Assembly: GCA_020726505.1 (NCBI GenBank)
Contig: JAHLEZ010000001.1
Coordinates: 868,001-932,000, forward strand
Direction: 5' to 3'
Source of the DNA: Leptodontidium sp. MPI-SDFR-AT-0119
Taxonomy: Eukaryota > Ascomycota > Leotiomycetes > Helotiales > Leptodontidiaceae
Length of the DNA: 64,000 nucleotides
The notes under the pieces were generated by a model. It did no database searches. It was not told the DNA's origin and saw only the letters and a program-made list of their open reading frames with translations. A program made the position numbers and the translations under genes. Positions within the stretch are counted from its first letter, which is position 1. Each line of letters opens with the position of its first letter. Positions 45,079 to 56,332 of this stretch are shown here, one piece after another.

Positions 45079-47247
45079 GTGTGGGGAATTGTACATAGGC
45101 CTTTCAAGCTGTCGATGTATATACAATAATATTGACAACATATCTCCTTGATTGTGCTCACCGATTCGTCAGCCCGCACCCTCAACCCGCTTGAATCCTC
45201 ACAGGCCGCCACAATGCTGCCAACTTCGCCGTTGAAAGCTGAATCGGATTCTGCAAGAGCATTTGATAGGTGGAATAGGTCGGTGTTAGCCTCTGGACGA
45301 TGATGTTAACCATTCACTAGCTTATGCAACAATCACAAGTACTCCGACGCGATAGTATACCTCAGCCAGTCAAAGATCCCTTTTTCAGCACATGAGAAAG
45401 CTATTGAAAGGTCAAACTATAAAGTATGGCTGTTCAGCTTGGTCTGTGGCCCAAGAATGTGGAGAAGGTTACACTAAGCAGACTATTGTCTCTCTTAATG
45501 GACTTCAAGCCAAAGCGGCAAGAATCGTTAGAAGCGCATACAAAGCAACTACGGCCACTGCCCTGATTACACAAGCCTAATGTCTGGTGGCTGTATTGCG
45601 ATGCCCAACAGCAGAATCTTTGGACATTCTAGATAATTGCACAATTTTTGCTTAAGGTTAAGTTGTCTCATGGATGATCTTTAGTCTAATCGAGATAATG
45701 TACTGTATTCTTTACAAAATATTAGGAATCCAGCCCCATGCCGAAGATCATATCGCAACAATCAAGGCATCCTGATGACTTTAAAACGATTTGATCTCAG
45801 ATCAACTCAAATAACTTGACTATCACTTATACGTCCTAGAGCTACAGAAATCGCCTAAGCACTTAAACCACGGTTTAGAACTTCTTACAAAGTATGTCGA
45901 TTTCAAGAAATGAGTTTTAAGGATTAATTATAATAAAAGCTCGCTTCCTATCTCGAGATAAAGTGAAGTCATCGATAAGAGTCCCGTTAGTGATAAGCTC
46001 AAATAGACTGGTTAAATTACCTTGAGGCGAAAAGGGAACTTTAAAGAACTATTACCTAGCGAAGTTAGCGTATTATAACACCATAGAATACGTATAAATG
46101 CCCATCGCCTCGCCGTATCTTATCTCGCAGATCGCGTTGTCTCGTTAGTAATAATTATGGTAAAAACGCTGGTACGGACGTCGAGTGGGAGTACGAGATC
46201 GGCGCTGGAGTCAGAAATGGCGATAAATGAGTTGTCCTTGGGACTGATTCATATGAAGGTGTTGAGGAACGTGGAGTAATTATGACAGGTCGGCGACGAG
46301 AGAGAGTTTAGAGGGCCGAGAAGCCGTTCCTTGATTAGCTATGTAGAGGGGCCAGAGGCTAACTCTCAAATTGTGGAAAGGGAAACAAGGCGGTTAGTAG
46401 TAACTTGACTTAAGTTCCCACCAATTACGTAGGACACGTCGGGGTCAGACTCCATGATCACAAGTAGGACAATTGCCTCTGAGATGTTCGCAATAGTGAT
46501 AGGTGGCAGAACTTGCTTGGGGTCAACTTGGACAAGAGCTGGTGTGGTGTGATGATCGAAGCGGCCAGGACCTGGCCATTACCACGGACGGCGATATCTT
46601 TCCAGCCAGGTTGAATTAGCCTTGCCTTGTCTCAATCAGCACGAACCTCAGTGAGGCTCGCTATCTAATCAAATAGCAAGTATCCTTGATTTTACAAAAG
46701 AGGACTGGGACTACCCTCCACGGTATTGAAGGTGGAGTTTATTATCCATCAATAATGGCTGAGGTTTCTCTAAACTTCGATTGGGGCTCAAATGAATCAA
46801 CGGTCACATAAAAGTCGATTGCGGTCAAAAAAATTTCCTCCATTCATACCAAATTGCATGGCTTCAAATAGAGGTGAGGGCATTCCAGCCAAGGCGGTTG
46901 TATACAATACTTTAGGCTCTGGTTACGCTCCACTTTTTTATTCCATAACGTTAGTTCTACAGCCTTTTGACGGAGAAATATACTTGAGAGAACGAGGAAG
47001 AACCTTTGATGACTTATCCAGTTTGAGAGAAATACCTAAATTAATAATTATTCTCAATTTTGATATCCCTTCAGATTTAAAAGTCGGGCAAGATGATCGA
47101 GATGATTCGATTCCATCAAGCAAAGAGCAGGACATACAAGGAGGTAACGTATAAGTAGGAGAAGTCTTACCCTTCTTAAACTATCTTTCGATTATCATAT
47201 CTCATCAACTGTAATTAACTGCCTTGCATCTTTCAATGTTCTTCAGA
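45079..47247. other. Intergenic with LINE relic
   Basis: Besides the reverse-transcriptase remnant, 45.6-46.7 kb looks like decayed repeat DNA. A plus-strand frame at 46792-47154 (120 codons) has no recognised domain and sits in the PL3 upstream region, so I do not call it a gene. Confidence 0.5.
45380..45620 (+). mobile_element. LINE (Tad-like) reverse transcriptase 3' relic
   Basis: A 62-codon frame reads YGCSAWSVAQECGEGYTKQT, then a segment with LQAKAARIV and SAYKATTATAL. This matches the conserved end of reverse transcriptases in fungal non-LTR elements, where a YGxxxW motif is followed by a GYxK and LQxxAARxI...AxKAT pattern. Everything upstream is missing or unreadable, and the frame stops soon after. 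This is a dead fragment inside the pectin cluster. Confidence 0.55.
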
Positions 47248-48110
47248 ATGCAACTCCAAACCGTCGTCCTCGCTGGCATTTGCGCCACTCTTAGCAGTGC
47301 TCAAACTCTCAACATCTCAACCCGTGTTGGCAGCATTATCTCCCTCTCCAGCCCCAGCTCTATTTCAGGGAGTATTGATTTGGGCAACAGAGAGTATGAC
47401 CGTAGACGAGACTGTAACACGGACGATGATACTTCAAGCGCGAACGCAGTCTTCGTTCTCGAGAACGTCGCTACCCTCTCTAATGTTATTATTGGGGTCA
47501 GACAACTCGAGGGTGTTCACTGCAAGGCCGCTTGCACACTGAAAAACGTTTGGTTCCGAGATGTGTGCGAAGGTATGCGTTATTGCTTCTCTCCTTTCCT
47601 CTTTATCTTGCATAACTGTGTGTTTGGCTCCGTAGATGCCATCTCCTTCTCGGTACCGGTGACGTCCTCATCCAAGGAGGTGGTGCAGCGAATACACAGG
47701 ATAAAGTCGTCCAGCACAACGGAAAGGGTACGATCACTATTAAAGACTTCACGGCAGTTAGTGTTGGCATGGTTTACCGTTCCTGTGGCAACTGTTCGGA
47801 CAATGGCGGACCCCGGAAGGTCATCATCTCGGGACTCAAAGCCAACGGTGTCACCGCTGATGTTCTCGGTATCAACTCGAACTACGGCGATACTGCAACT
47901 GTCTCAGGATCATGCGGACAGGGTATCAAGAACGTCTGCCAACAGTGGACGGGCGTCGACAAAAAGTTGGCAAGCGCTGGTTCAACAAAGCTTGCCTCCA
48001 AGGACAGCTGCTTTGGTGCGCAGGGAAAACTTACGACGCTTCCAGCCTGCTGGATAACCGGAGATTGGATAAGCCTAGATACGTCGAGGTGGATGGAAAT
48101 CATAACATGA
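47248..48110 (+). pseudogene. PL3 pectate lyase, frameshifted and stop-lost
   Basis: Exon 1 (47248-47572) encodes a signal peptide (MQLQTVVLAGICATLSSAQ) and a PL3 start, with VRQLEGVHCK and WFRDVCE. A 63-nt GT-AG intron follows (47573-47635), and exon 2 resumes DAIS, completing the invariant CED. Directly after it, near 47646, the frame is off by one: the next base triplets only make family sense ([28 protein letters not shown]) one frame over, implying loss of one C from a CCC run. That second frame is then open to the C-terminus, but the expected stop after TTLPAC reads TGG, adding about 14 codons to TGA at 48110. Two lesions suggest a true pseudogene. Confidence 0.82.
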
Positions 48111-48812
48111 TCATCATAGTGGGACCTTTACAGTCATTGTAGAAGAATTCAATATGAACTTCTACTGTTAAGAGACCACGCATAATGGAAGATGAGCTTC
48201 CAATCTCAGGATTGTCCTGCTCTCTTGTTCTTTTTTTCGTTTTATTATGCCATACGTTCCGTACATGAACAGCGGTAGACAGTATCGAGATTTTTGATAG
48301 CTACTATATACTCTTCCTGAAAAAAGTAATAGCGGAGCTATATCAGGAACGTTACAGTTCATTGTGGTGTCTTTGCACAAGCAGGAACTAGTTCATAAGC
48401 GGCTCTTCTAAGAGCTTATTCAAGGGGTGGGGGTAGGAGACTTTGCAGCTCGGTTGCAATATTAATGGAGTGGGCCGACGAATCGACGTGCATCATAATT
48501 TATGGGATCAAGGGCAATGCCTATACCGTTGAGATAGGTCCTAGTACCTTCAATGGTACAAGGTCGGCAGACTGTCTCCCCCCCAACGACACTCTTGCCC
48601 CTTGGATTCGTAACGCAATACATATCAGTCGCTTGGAGTTGACTTCTTTTATATTTATCCGATTTTGAATGCAATAAGTGTCTCCTCAATAAACAATCCC
48701 AACTTGAAATTTCCACATCTTCACCTTTATATTTTCGAGACATGCACTAACGTCACTTTTTTTCTTTCGAAGTTTAAGTTTCGACCTTGATTATTTGATC
48801 TTTCCAACTTCG

Positions 48813-48846
<34 letters not shown>

Positions 48847-48963
48847 AAAAAAAAATGGACACAGCGGGTATTTTAGAAATACCTAGACGCGAACCCCCCA
48901 ATCCAAGCTGCAAAAGGCAAAGTCAATGCTGCGCCACTCGAAAAAGCACATATTCGAGAGTTC
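48111..48963. other. Intergenic with long C homopolymer
   Basis: Space between the convergent PL3 and PL1 loci. It holds 30 consecutive C at 48814-48843, followed by TCC and nine A. Frames here are unsupported. Confidence 0.6.
48814..48843 (+). repeat. 30-nt C homopolymer
   Basis: Thirty consecutive C, then T, CC and nine A. The exact length may be an assembly estimate. Confidence 0.8.
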
Positions 48964-50128
48964 TTAGATCCAAATATCCTTGACTGGCCCCGCGAACGGT
49001 GGGTTTGTGGTTGGCAAGTCATATGGATCTTTAAGTGCGTATGGGTAGAAGTCAGAGGCCTTGAAGACATTGTCACCTTTCACATCCAAGTGTCGCTCTC
49101 CAGTGCAGTCCTTGAACTTGAGCCAGTTGCTACGAATGGTCACTTTGGGACCTAACGGAATTTTGAGCTAATTAATATTGTTTGAATGGGCGGCGGCTAC
49201 AGCTGTAAAATACATACTGGCAACAACGGGGTCATGGACATTCTCAAAGTAGGAATTCTCAACTAGAAGGGCAGTGTGACCGCGTGCGTAGTTCCCATAA
49301 GAGGTTACGTTCAGGAAGTAGTTGTTGAACATGTGGCAGTACTTCAAGTTGTCGGCTGAGGGACCACGTTGGTTAGTTGAATTGAAGAAATTGTCATTGA
49401 TCTAGAAAGACGAGTTAGAGTTACGAAGACATCACGCGGAAAGAAAAATAATGTACCGTCACTTTGGAGATGACATTCTGAGTCCATCCGATTCCGAAGG
49501 CCATGTTGTGCTCTGAGAGGAGGCAGAATGACACGGTAACATAATCAGTGTCTTTCCTCAAATCAATCAAGCCATCTGCCATTCTAGCAAACTTTCAAAA
49601 TTGTTAGCGAACGATTACTGGCAACGCATTCTCAATACGTACCTTGACGTGATCAATCCAGATGTTCTTACCACCATCAACTTGAATTCCGTCCCAATCC
49701 TCTAATTTGCCATTGTAGTCTTCAGGAATGTAGGTGTCACTAATCTCCAAATTTCGTAAGATGATATTGGAGGTGTTAGTGATTCCAAAACCACCACCAA
49801 CAACTGCGCCGGTTTTGCCAACACCAATGATAGATTTGTTGCTCTTGACGGGGATTTCATAACCCTTCGGCTCTGCAGTCAACTTGCCAGAGACTCGGAT
49901 AATGTATGGCTCGCCCGCGGTGGCTTATTTCTTGAGGTCGGTGTAAGTCGCCACGGTGACAATCTCGCCTCCCTTGCCACCCTTGGTACCACCATTGAGA
50001 GATGCAAAACCTGGAGCAACATCCTCACATTTCGCACATGTGATGGGTGACGCTGGTGCGGCGAGGACAAGAGGAACCAGAGAAGTGGCAGCGACAAACT
50101 TGGCCACGAGAAGGTTAGTGAGTCTCAT
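48964..50128 (-). pseudogene. PL1 pectate lyase with in-frame stop
   Basis: Exons (minus) are 50128-49643, 49591-49457, 49401-49218 and 49151-48964 with three GT-AG introns of 51-66 nt; the joined frame spans 330 codons to a terminal stop. The signal peptide is MRLTNLLVAKF through LVLAAPA. PL1 features follow in order: GGTKGGKGG, SIIGVGKTGAVVGGGFGI, WDGIQVDGGKNIWIDHVK, RMADGLIDLRKD, TQNVISKVT, QRGPSADN and YARGHTALLVENSYFENVHDP. The single fault is TAA at 49925-49927, between DLKK and ATAGEPYIIRVSGK in exon 1. The frame is identical on both sides, so this is a nonsense substitution, not a splice or indel problem. Confidence 0.85.
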
Positions 50129-51114
50129 TTTCTTAGCCGTACGTAAATTCAAGACGATTGGATGCAATATTGATCAATTATACGAGAACAGTTATGTCCA
50201 AACCAACATATTATACTAAACTTTTTTCGAGGCGCTGAGTCTAGCTAACTTGAGTGTAATAACCATCCTGTCATTCTTTTATTTCATGCGGACCCAAAGG
50301 GTTTAATTTTCCCACGAACCATATGATTTCATTGATGTTGGCTTGATTTTTGGGAGTATGAGGGAGGAATGTGTCTTGAACTGGGACAGGGAGGACGTCA
50401 CGTAAAGACCTTATTCAGCGGGGTTGTCAGTTGGTGAAAGTCTGGTGCTACCCCAGGTTCCCCGCTGCTTCCAGGCGCTTACTTGGTGGTGAGGGTAACT
50501 CGTAAATAAACCCCTACCTGTAGAGTGGTACTAGCAGATTCTCCCCCACAATTAAACCGATTCCAGCTAAACGATTGGGCCAAGGCCCTTGCTGAGGCTC
50601 AAGCTGATAGAGACAGGGTAGGGGTTCATTCCCCCCAAATACCAAGTATTTGACTTCAGCCGGCGGGGTTAAATTTGAACAGCCTGTTCACGTTAGACCT
50701 TTAACTGGTGCCACTAGGTGCTCATTCGCTTACCGATCTACAAACATATTGAACCCGACGACCTCATTCTTCTTGAACAAACACTCACGGGGCTTGGCCA
50801 AACAATTTATCCGTTGAATGACCATGAACTCCAAACGGCTGTACTTGGCACTGTACAAACCCACCTCGATGATGCAAAATATATCCTCCAATGAAAGGGA
50901 ATCGGTGCTATTCCTAAATGATACATATTATAGACTTTATGTCTAAGTCAAAGAGACCAGGGGACCTCTCCAGTAGAAGCATTGCCGCGCTTATTCGAAA
51001 TCGGCCTCCTTCATCTTCTCATTACATGCTTGCTCGCGTGTCCGAGCCTTACTCCCCCTTTTAAGTCTCCTATCTCCAAAAGTCTTATTGTGCTTAGACA
51101 AACTCGTCGCATTA
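50129..51114. other. Intergenic, shared upstream region of PL1 and transporter
   Basis: Nearly 1 kb between the divergent PL1 and MFS starts, a natural place for shared control of pectin genes. No motif can be assigned by eye. Confidence 0.5.
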
Positions 51115-53183
51115 ATGGGCATCTCGCGGAATGCGTACCTCTGGTACGTTTGCATGGTCGCTTCCGCGACCATGATTCTATATGGTTACGACTCGTCGAC
51201 TTTCAACGCGGTGCAGGGCTCCGCAAACTGGAAAGAGTATTTCCATGATCCAGTAAGTCACCCAAAGGCTCGAATTGATATCCATTTGAAGGTCCCCTCT
51301 GCATCAACCATCACTATGTTTTGTGACTACAATTTGACGAAGATTTCAGGATCCAAACGTCATCGGCTCGGTGAACACCGCATACACCGTTGGTGGAATT
51401 ATCTCAGGTACGAGATGAAACAGGGTACCGGGACAAGTATTTGCTTTACTGGCTTCATTTGTCACAGGTGTCTTCTTTTCTGCCCCGATTGCCAACAGAT
51501 GGGGTCGCAAGTCGGCCATCATGGTTGGATGTATCATTGTTATCGTGGCAACTTTTATCTCGACATTCACACCCCGCAACATTGGCGGTTATATCGGGGG
51601 TCGAGCACTTGTTGGTATCGGTCAAGGCATTGCTTTACCAGCTGGCCTTGTTTACATCAGCGAGTTAACTCCATCGGGTACCCGGGGAACAATCATGAGT
51701 TTCTGGCAAATGAACTTCAGTGTTGGGAGTTTTATGGCTTATTGGGTATTTTCGTCGAACCATGGTGAACGACCTTGGCTGATCTTTGATTGTAGATTAA
51801 CTACGGCTGTACCAAGAATACCAAAGGTTTGGGCAACTGGGATTGGAAGACAGTGATGTTATGCCAGTTAATTGCCCCCACATTCATTATCGCAAACATC
51901 TGGGCATGCCCAGAATCTCCGAGATGGTAAGTCGGAGACTAAATGTTTCTCGATACTAATCCTATTCCGCAATGAGATCGCCTAGAGTCTGATCACTGCT
52001 TACCCTAAATGCAGGTATATCCAAAAAGACAGGACCGACGATGCAGTCAAGTCCCTTCAAAGGATTCGCGAGGACGCCAATCAGATTGATATGGAGCTTC
52101 AAGAAATCCGCCAGGCCATTGCCTTTGAGCAAGAATCCATCTCTGGTAGTTACAAGCCTTTGTGGACTGATAAAACTGTGCGACACAGACTCCGTAAGTG
52201 GCCATGCATTCACCAATTTCACCTCGATCGTACACTAATCTGTGCTTCACAGTCCTTGCGATTGCCTTGAATGTTGGCCAACAATTGACCGGCCAAGGAT
52301 CATTGAACAATTACTCAACCATCATCTACAAGCAGGTCTTTTCCGATAACTCCACGATCCAGCTCATCAATGCGCTTAATGGAACCTTCGGTATACTATT
52401 CACCCTCAATGCAACCTGGACGGTTGATCGATTTGGTCGGCGCTTCCTCCTTCTTGTCGGAGCAGTCGGTATGGCAGTCTGTATGGTCACCGCTGCAACT
52501 GTTGTGACTGAAACACCCACATATGCGAAGGGAGCAAAGAGTCGACCTGTTGGCATCAGCACTGTATTCTTGATGTTCTTATTTGCCTTTTTCTGTACGG
52601 TTCCCCAGCTTCAATCGTCCAACACAGACTAATCAAGCAAAGTCAAACCATCTTGGGTGCCACCGTCTGGATTTGGACCTCTGAAATTTTCTCCATGAAC
52701 GTTCGTGTGCAAGCTGTCGCCATGGCTGCTCAATCGCAGAACGTTGCCAATGCAATCTTGCGTAAGTATTATCCTTCCGAAAGAAGATAAATTACGATTG
52801 ACGATTTTTGGGGGGGATACAGAGCAAGTATTCCCATTATTCTTGAAGAAGAAAGGATTGTAAGTTGCCGTACAATCGTTGCCATCCACGTCGCTCCTGC
52901 CGCAGCATTTACTAACACATAACCCAGCTACGCAATGTACATGTTCTTCGCAATCAACATCCTCCTCTTCGTCTTTGTCTGGTTCTGTATCCCGGAAACC
53001 AAAGGCAAGACCTTGGAGACGATGGATACCTTGTTTGGCGGTGAGAACCACGTAGACAAGGGAGCTGAGATCATCGACGATGATAAGAAGATCCGGGATA
53101 TTGAGGAGAACATTGAGATGGTCCAGCCCGTGCAAACTACCAAGGGGGTTGAAAACCGTACTAGCCCTGAAGCCAACGACTAG
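51115..53183 (+). pseudogene. MFS sugar transporter with one-base frameshift
   Basis: Twelve-helix hexose-type permease that would import sugars. Exons are 51115-51252, 51350-51407, 51468-51745, 51796-51926, 52015-52193, 52253-52594, 52643-52761, 52823-52859 and 52928-53183. Family motifs are ILYGYDSSTFNAVQG, NRWGRKSAI, GRALVGIGQG, PESPRWYIQKDR (rejoined across an intron), GQQLTGQGSLNNYS, DRFGRRFLLL and PETKGKTLE. In exon 7 KPSW is followed one frame over by GATVWIWTSEIF, so one G is missing from the run at 52655-52657. An alternative 38-nt intron could avoid the shift but would delete conserved KPSW and is too short to be likely. Everything else is intact, so the lesion is recent or an assembly error. 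Confidence 0.8.
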
Positions 53184-54391
53184 GTCAATTTTGATGTTCA
53201 GAGCAGCGCGGATGAGGAAATGTTGTTCAAGGGAGTTCTGAAAGGAACCATATTGGTTCGAGACCAGTACGACCAGAGCTCTTGGGCTGAATGGTGGCGC
53301 TTACTTTATTCCTCTATTATAATATCGAATGAAGAGTATTACTTTTTCAGATAAAAAGTTGAAAGGAGTAAATTTTACCGTGGATTGACACTTCAATATC
53401 TACTGCTTGTGCAATTGATATTGTTTGGACCCAGGTCCCTATTCACGGTGGATACTATTGCTAGAAAGCCACTTGAATCCCCATTTTCGGTCGTTGACAG
53501 GGGACATCGTAATCAAAACCCGTGATGTGGACCCGTAAGTGGCCTCCTGCGGTTTCCAGGTGCTCGTCCTTCATAGCTATGGTTGTTGAGGGACCGCCAG
53601 GCAAGATTTTTGCTGGCTTCTCCCTTATCAACAGTATTTTTCTCAGTCTAATCAAAGACAAGTTGATGCGGTAGGCTTGGTTGAGGAAACGATACAGTTA
53701 AAAGAATAAGTAAATGTGATAAACAATAATGGATTAATTTTTATTATGATAAACACTCTCGGCTTAATTTTCTAAAGATAGGCTATCTAACGACCAGGAG
53801 CGCCTAGAGCCTCATTTCTAATAATACGGCTTAACTAAGCTTTACTAAATGAAACGAGCTTATAAAGCTCTTCTCTTCTTACCTTCTTTCTTACCTACTA
53901 GTAATTATAGATTCTTAGAGACTCTTATTATCTTCATATATCGTTTTAATATATAAGGCCGCAATCACACGTAATTACTGTCTTTCTAAAGCGAGCGTTA
54001 CATGCTAAATGTCAAAATAAAAAATTTCAGTGCTTCTAAATTCTTTTTCTCTTCTCCTTGCTTACCATACCATACTCTGAGGACCCACAGATGCAGTGAT
54101 AATGCAAAGTTACAGAATTCTCTAGATGATGCCATGCTGTTTGTCGTTATACTCGGGTGGTACCACTGATTCCGGTGTAGAATCGACACATTTAAGGGGT
54201 AAAATCCTGTGTGGCAAAATGTGTGTTCAAGAAAAGGAGAGCTCTGTACTAGAGCCCCCCCTTAAATACTCGTTAAGCGAGCATGTGACTAAAAACGTGA
54301 CTATTAAACCAACACTGTTAGAATGAGCTAGCTCTGTGCTGTAGCGCGTGCTACTTTGGGACCCAAATATACTTGTTTACTAAGTGCTCGG
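53184..54391. other. Intergenic, AT-rich towards the right
   Basis: No supported gene. Composition turns AT-rich from about 53.7 kb. The last eight bases (54384-54391) are the left target duplication of the next element. Confidence 0.55.
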
Positions 54392-54949
54392 CAGCGTAAG
54401 CAAAATTAATCAAGCTAATCGATTAATAATCAGATTAATTGATTTGATTAAATTAGAATTAGATTAATGAAAAATTGACTTGATTAGATTAGAATTAGAT
54501 TAATTAATCTAGATTAATCTAGATTAATTTGAATAATAACTAACTTATAATATTATTAATAAAATATTACGAATTTTAATCCTAAAATATAAATTACTAT
54601 TAATAGTCTATTTATGAACTTACTAGCTTATTATCTTTTATTAATTAGCTTATTAATCGTATATTATATATAAAATAAATAAGTTAAAGGATTAATCCTC
54701 GCTTAATCTAAATTAGCCAAGCTTCTAAAACTTTAGCTAAATCTATTTTTAGTATATACTAACCCTTTCTGGTTTAGTTTCCAGAATCTAAACTTAATTA
54801 GGATGCGGCTCTTTTATTAATCAAATTAATCGATTAATTCTTGATTAATTAGATTAGATTAGATTAGAATTTAATTAATTAAAATTTTACTTGATTAGAT
54901 TTAGATTAATAGTCATTAATCTAATCTAATCTAATCATTTTTTACGCTG
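54392..54949. mobile_element. hAT-like non-autonomous element (MITE) with 8-bp target duplication
   Basis: Both ends begin CAGCGTAA (54392-54399, and in reverse complement 54942-54949), fitting the short YARNG-type hAT terminus. The octamer GTGCTCGG occurs directly outside each end (54384-54391 and 54950-54957), the 8-bp duplication made by hAT transposases. The 558-bp interior has no coding capacity. It is strongly AT-rich, with many GATTAG/CTAATC units in both arms in inverted arrangement, as expected for subterminal transposase-binding repeats. Confidence 0.8.
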
Positions 54950-54957
54950 GTGCTCGG

Positions 54958-55310
54958 CTATTTCTGGGTGGCATAACACCACTCGCAAACGACCTACACA
55001 AATCTTGTCGATCTACGGCTAGAAAATATTCACAAGATCTGAATGGATTCACTCTGAAGTTCAGAGCAGTTAAGAGAGGCCAATCCTCTTCCAGAAAGCA
55101 TATTCGTGGCGTGGAAGCCGCGCTAAAAAAAATCCCATTCACGACGATGACCGAGTTGGTGTCTGGCTACCTCCGCCGCCATGCGTCACTCAAACCAAAA
55201 TTCCCACCAGCCAAAATCCCGATTTTAAACCCATGATAATATATATCATACTCCTCCTTGCTTGGTCTTCATTCTTGATTCATCATCGATCATCACAAAC
55301 CAACTTAAAT
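54958..55310. other. Intergenic, promoter of 2EXR gene
   Basis: 353 bp with no gene. Short leader with pyrimidine-rich patches before the 55311 start. Confidence 0.5.
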
Positions 55311-56213
55311 ATGTCTGAACTCACCTACCCATTTCGAAGCTTCCCTGATGAATGTTACCGTCTTGAGAAAGGCACCGACGGAAGCGGCCCTCTGAAAATA
55401 CAGAATCTCAAGCCAGTCAATTCTGACTCCTGGCTCAAGGATGAGAAGGAGCGCCTGCATTGGCAGTTCCGACATCTCAGGGAATTTAGAGAGGTGAAGG
55501 CCGCCGCTGCACGGATGATCACCAACGAGGATGTCATCACAGAAGAACATCCAGCCGAATTCCACCTCTTCGCAAAATTACCTACGGAGGTACGACTCAA
55601 GATCTACGAGCTCAGCGACGGAGGCTACAAGAGACAACGAATTCACCGCATAAACGGCCGTCCGGACACCCCACTTGAATTCATGTCTAACCAGCCCCTC
55701 TCACCACTCCTGCACGCCTGCGCGGAGTCCCGACACGAGTACCTCAAGCAGACCGAATCCATTTTCGCCTTCGAGACGTACGTGAACTACTCCCGCGACA
55801 TTTTCTACTTCATCGACACCAACGCACCGGGGGATTTCCAGCGACTGGCTACATTCTTCAACTACGAGGCCGCGAAGCCGATCTTGAAGGTTGCATTGAG
55901 ACATGCGCTGTACCAGCACGTGAATTTCTTGATTCCGGAGAGTATGAATGGTTTGGAGGAGCTGATGATCGTTTGGGAGGACTGGAATGGGTGGGAGGGG
56001 AAGTGGAAGTCTCGGGATGTGGTGATCCAAAAGGCTGAGGAGGAGAAGAAAGTGGCGCAGCATGGAGATCCGAATAGGTCGAGTATTCTATCTCTGTTTC
56101 GAGGGATGGTTGAGGAGGCACCGGCTGTTGGTGACGCTTTGCTTGAGAGTACGGGGAAGAAAATGGAGGTCTCCATGGGAACTGTGGTGGCGGCTGGCAA
56201 CTTAGCTGAATAG
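55311..56213 (+). CDS. 2EXR-domain protein
   Basis: Single exon of 300 codons; function unknown, from a large F-box-like family expanded in moulds. The 2EXR opening FHLFAKLPTEVRLKIYELS lies at about residue 88, followed by LLHACAESRHEYL and a DIFYFID strand typical of the family. A charged helical N-terminus precedes it. An in-frame upstream Met at 55233 would add a hydrophobic stretch; MSELTYPF at 55311 is preferred because the added part reads like leader DNA. Intact, unlike the remnant at 38.9 kb. Confidence 0.8.
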   Translation: MSELTYPFRSFPDECYRLEKGTDGSGPLKIQNLKPVNSDSWLKDEKERLHWQFRHLREFREVKAAAARMITNEDVITEEHPAEFHLFAKLPTEVRLKIYELSDGGYKRQRIHRINGRPDTPLEFMSNQPLSPLLHACAESRHEYLKQTESIFAFETYVNYSRDIFYFIDTNAPGDFQRLATFFNYEAAKPILKVALRHALYQHVNFLIPESMNGLEELMIVWEDWNGWEGKWKSRDVVIQKAEEEKKVAQHGDPNRSSILSLFRGMVEEAPAVGDALLESTGKKMEVSMGTVVAAGNLAE

Positions 56214-56332
56214 TCTATTGATAATTCTACCCGCGCGGTGTATTAATCTATATCTAAAGTCCTTGAAGGAACCAGTGAAATCAGCAGTTGTGAGATTGAT
56301 AGGCCCAAAGCGTGGACTTACTATATCTAAGC

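Noticed and set aside
46792..47154. 120-codon plus-strand frame upstream of PL3
   Set aside because: No recognisable domain, no splice partner, and it lies in a repeat-rich spacer; not enough to call a gene.
54126..54326. Short plus-strand frame beside the hAT-like element
   Set aside because: No domain or conserved motif; AT-rich context with chance open frames.
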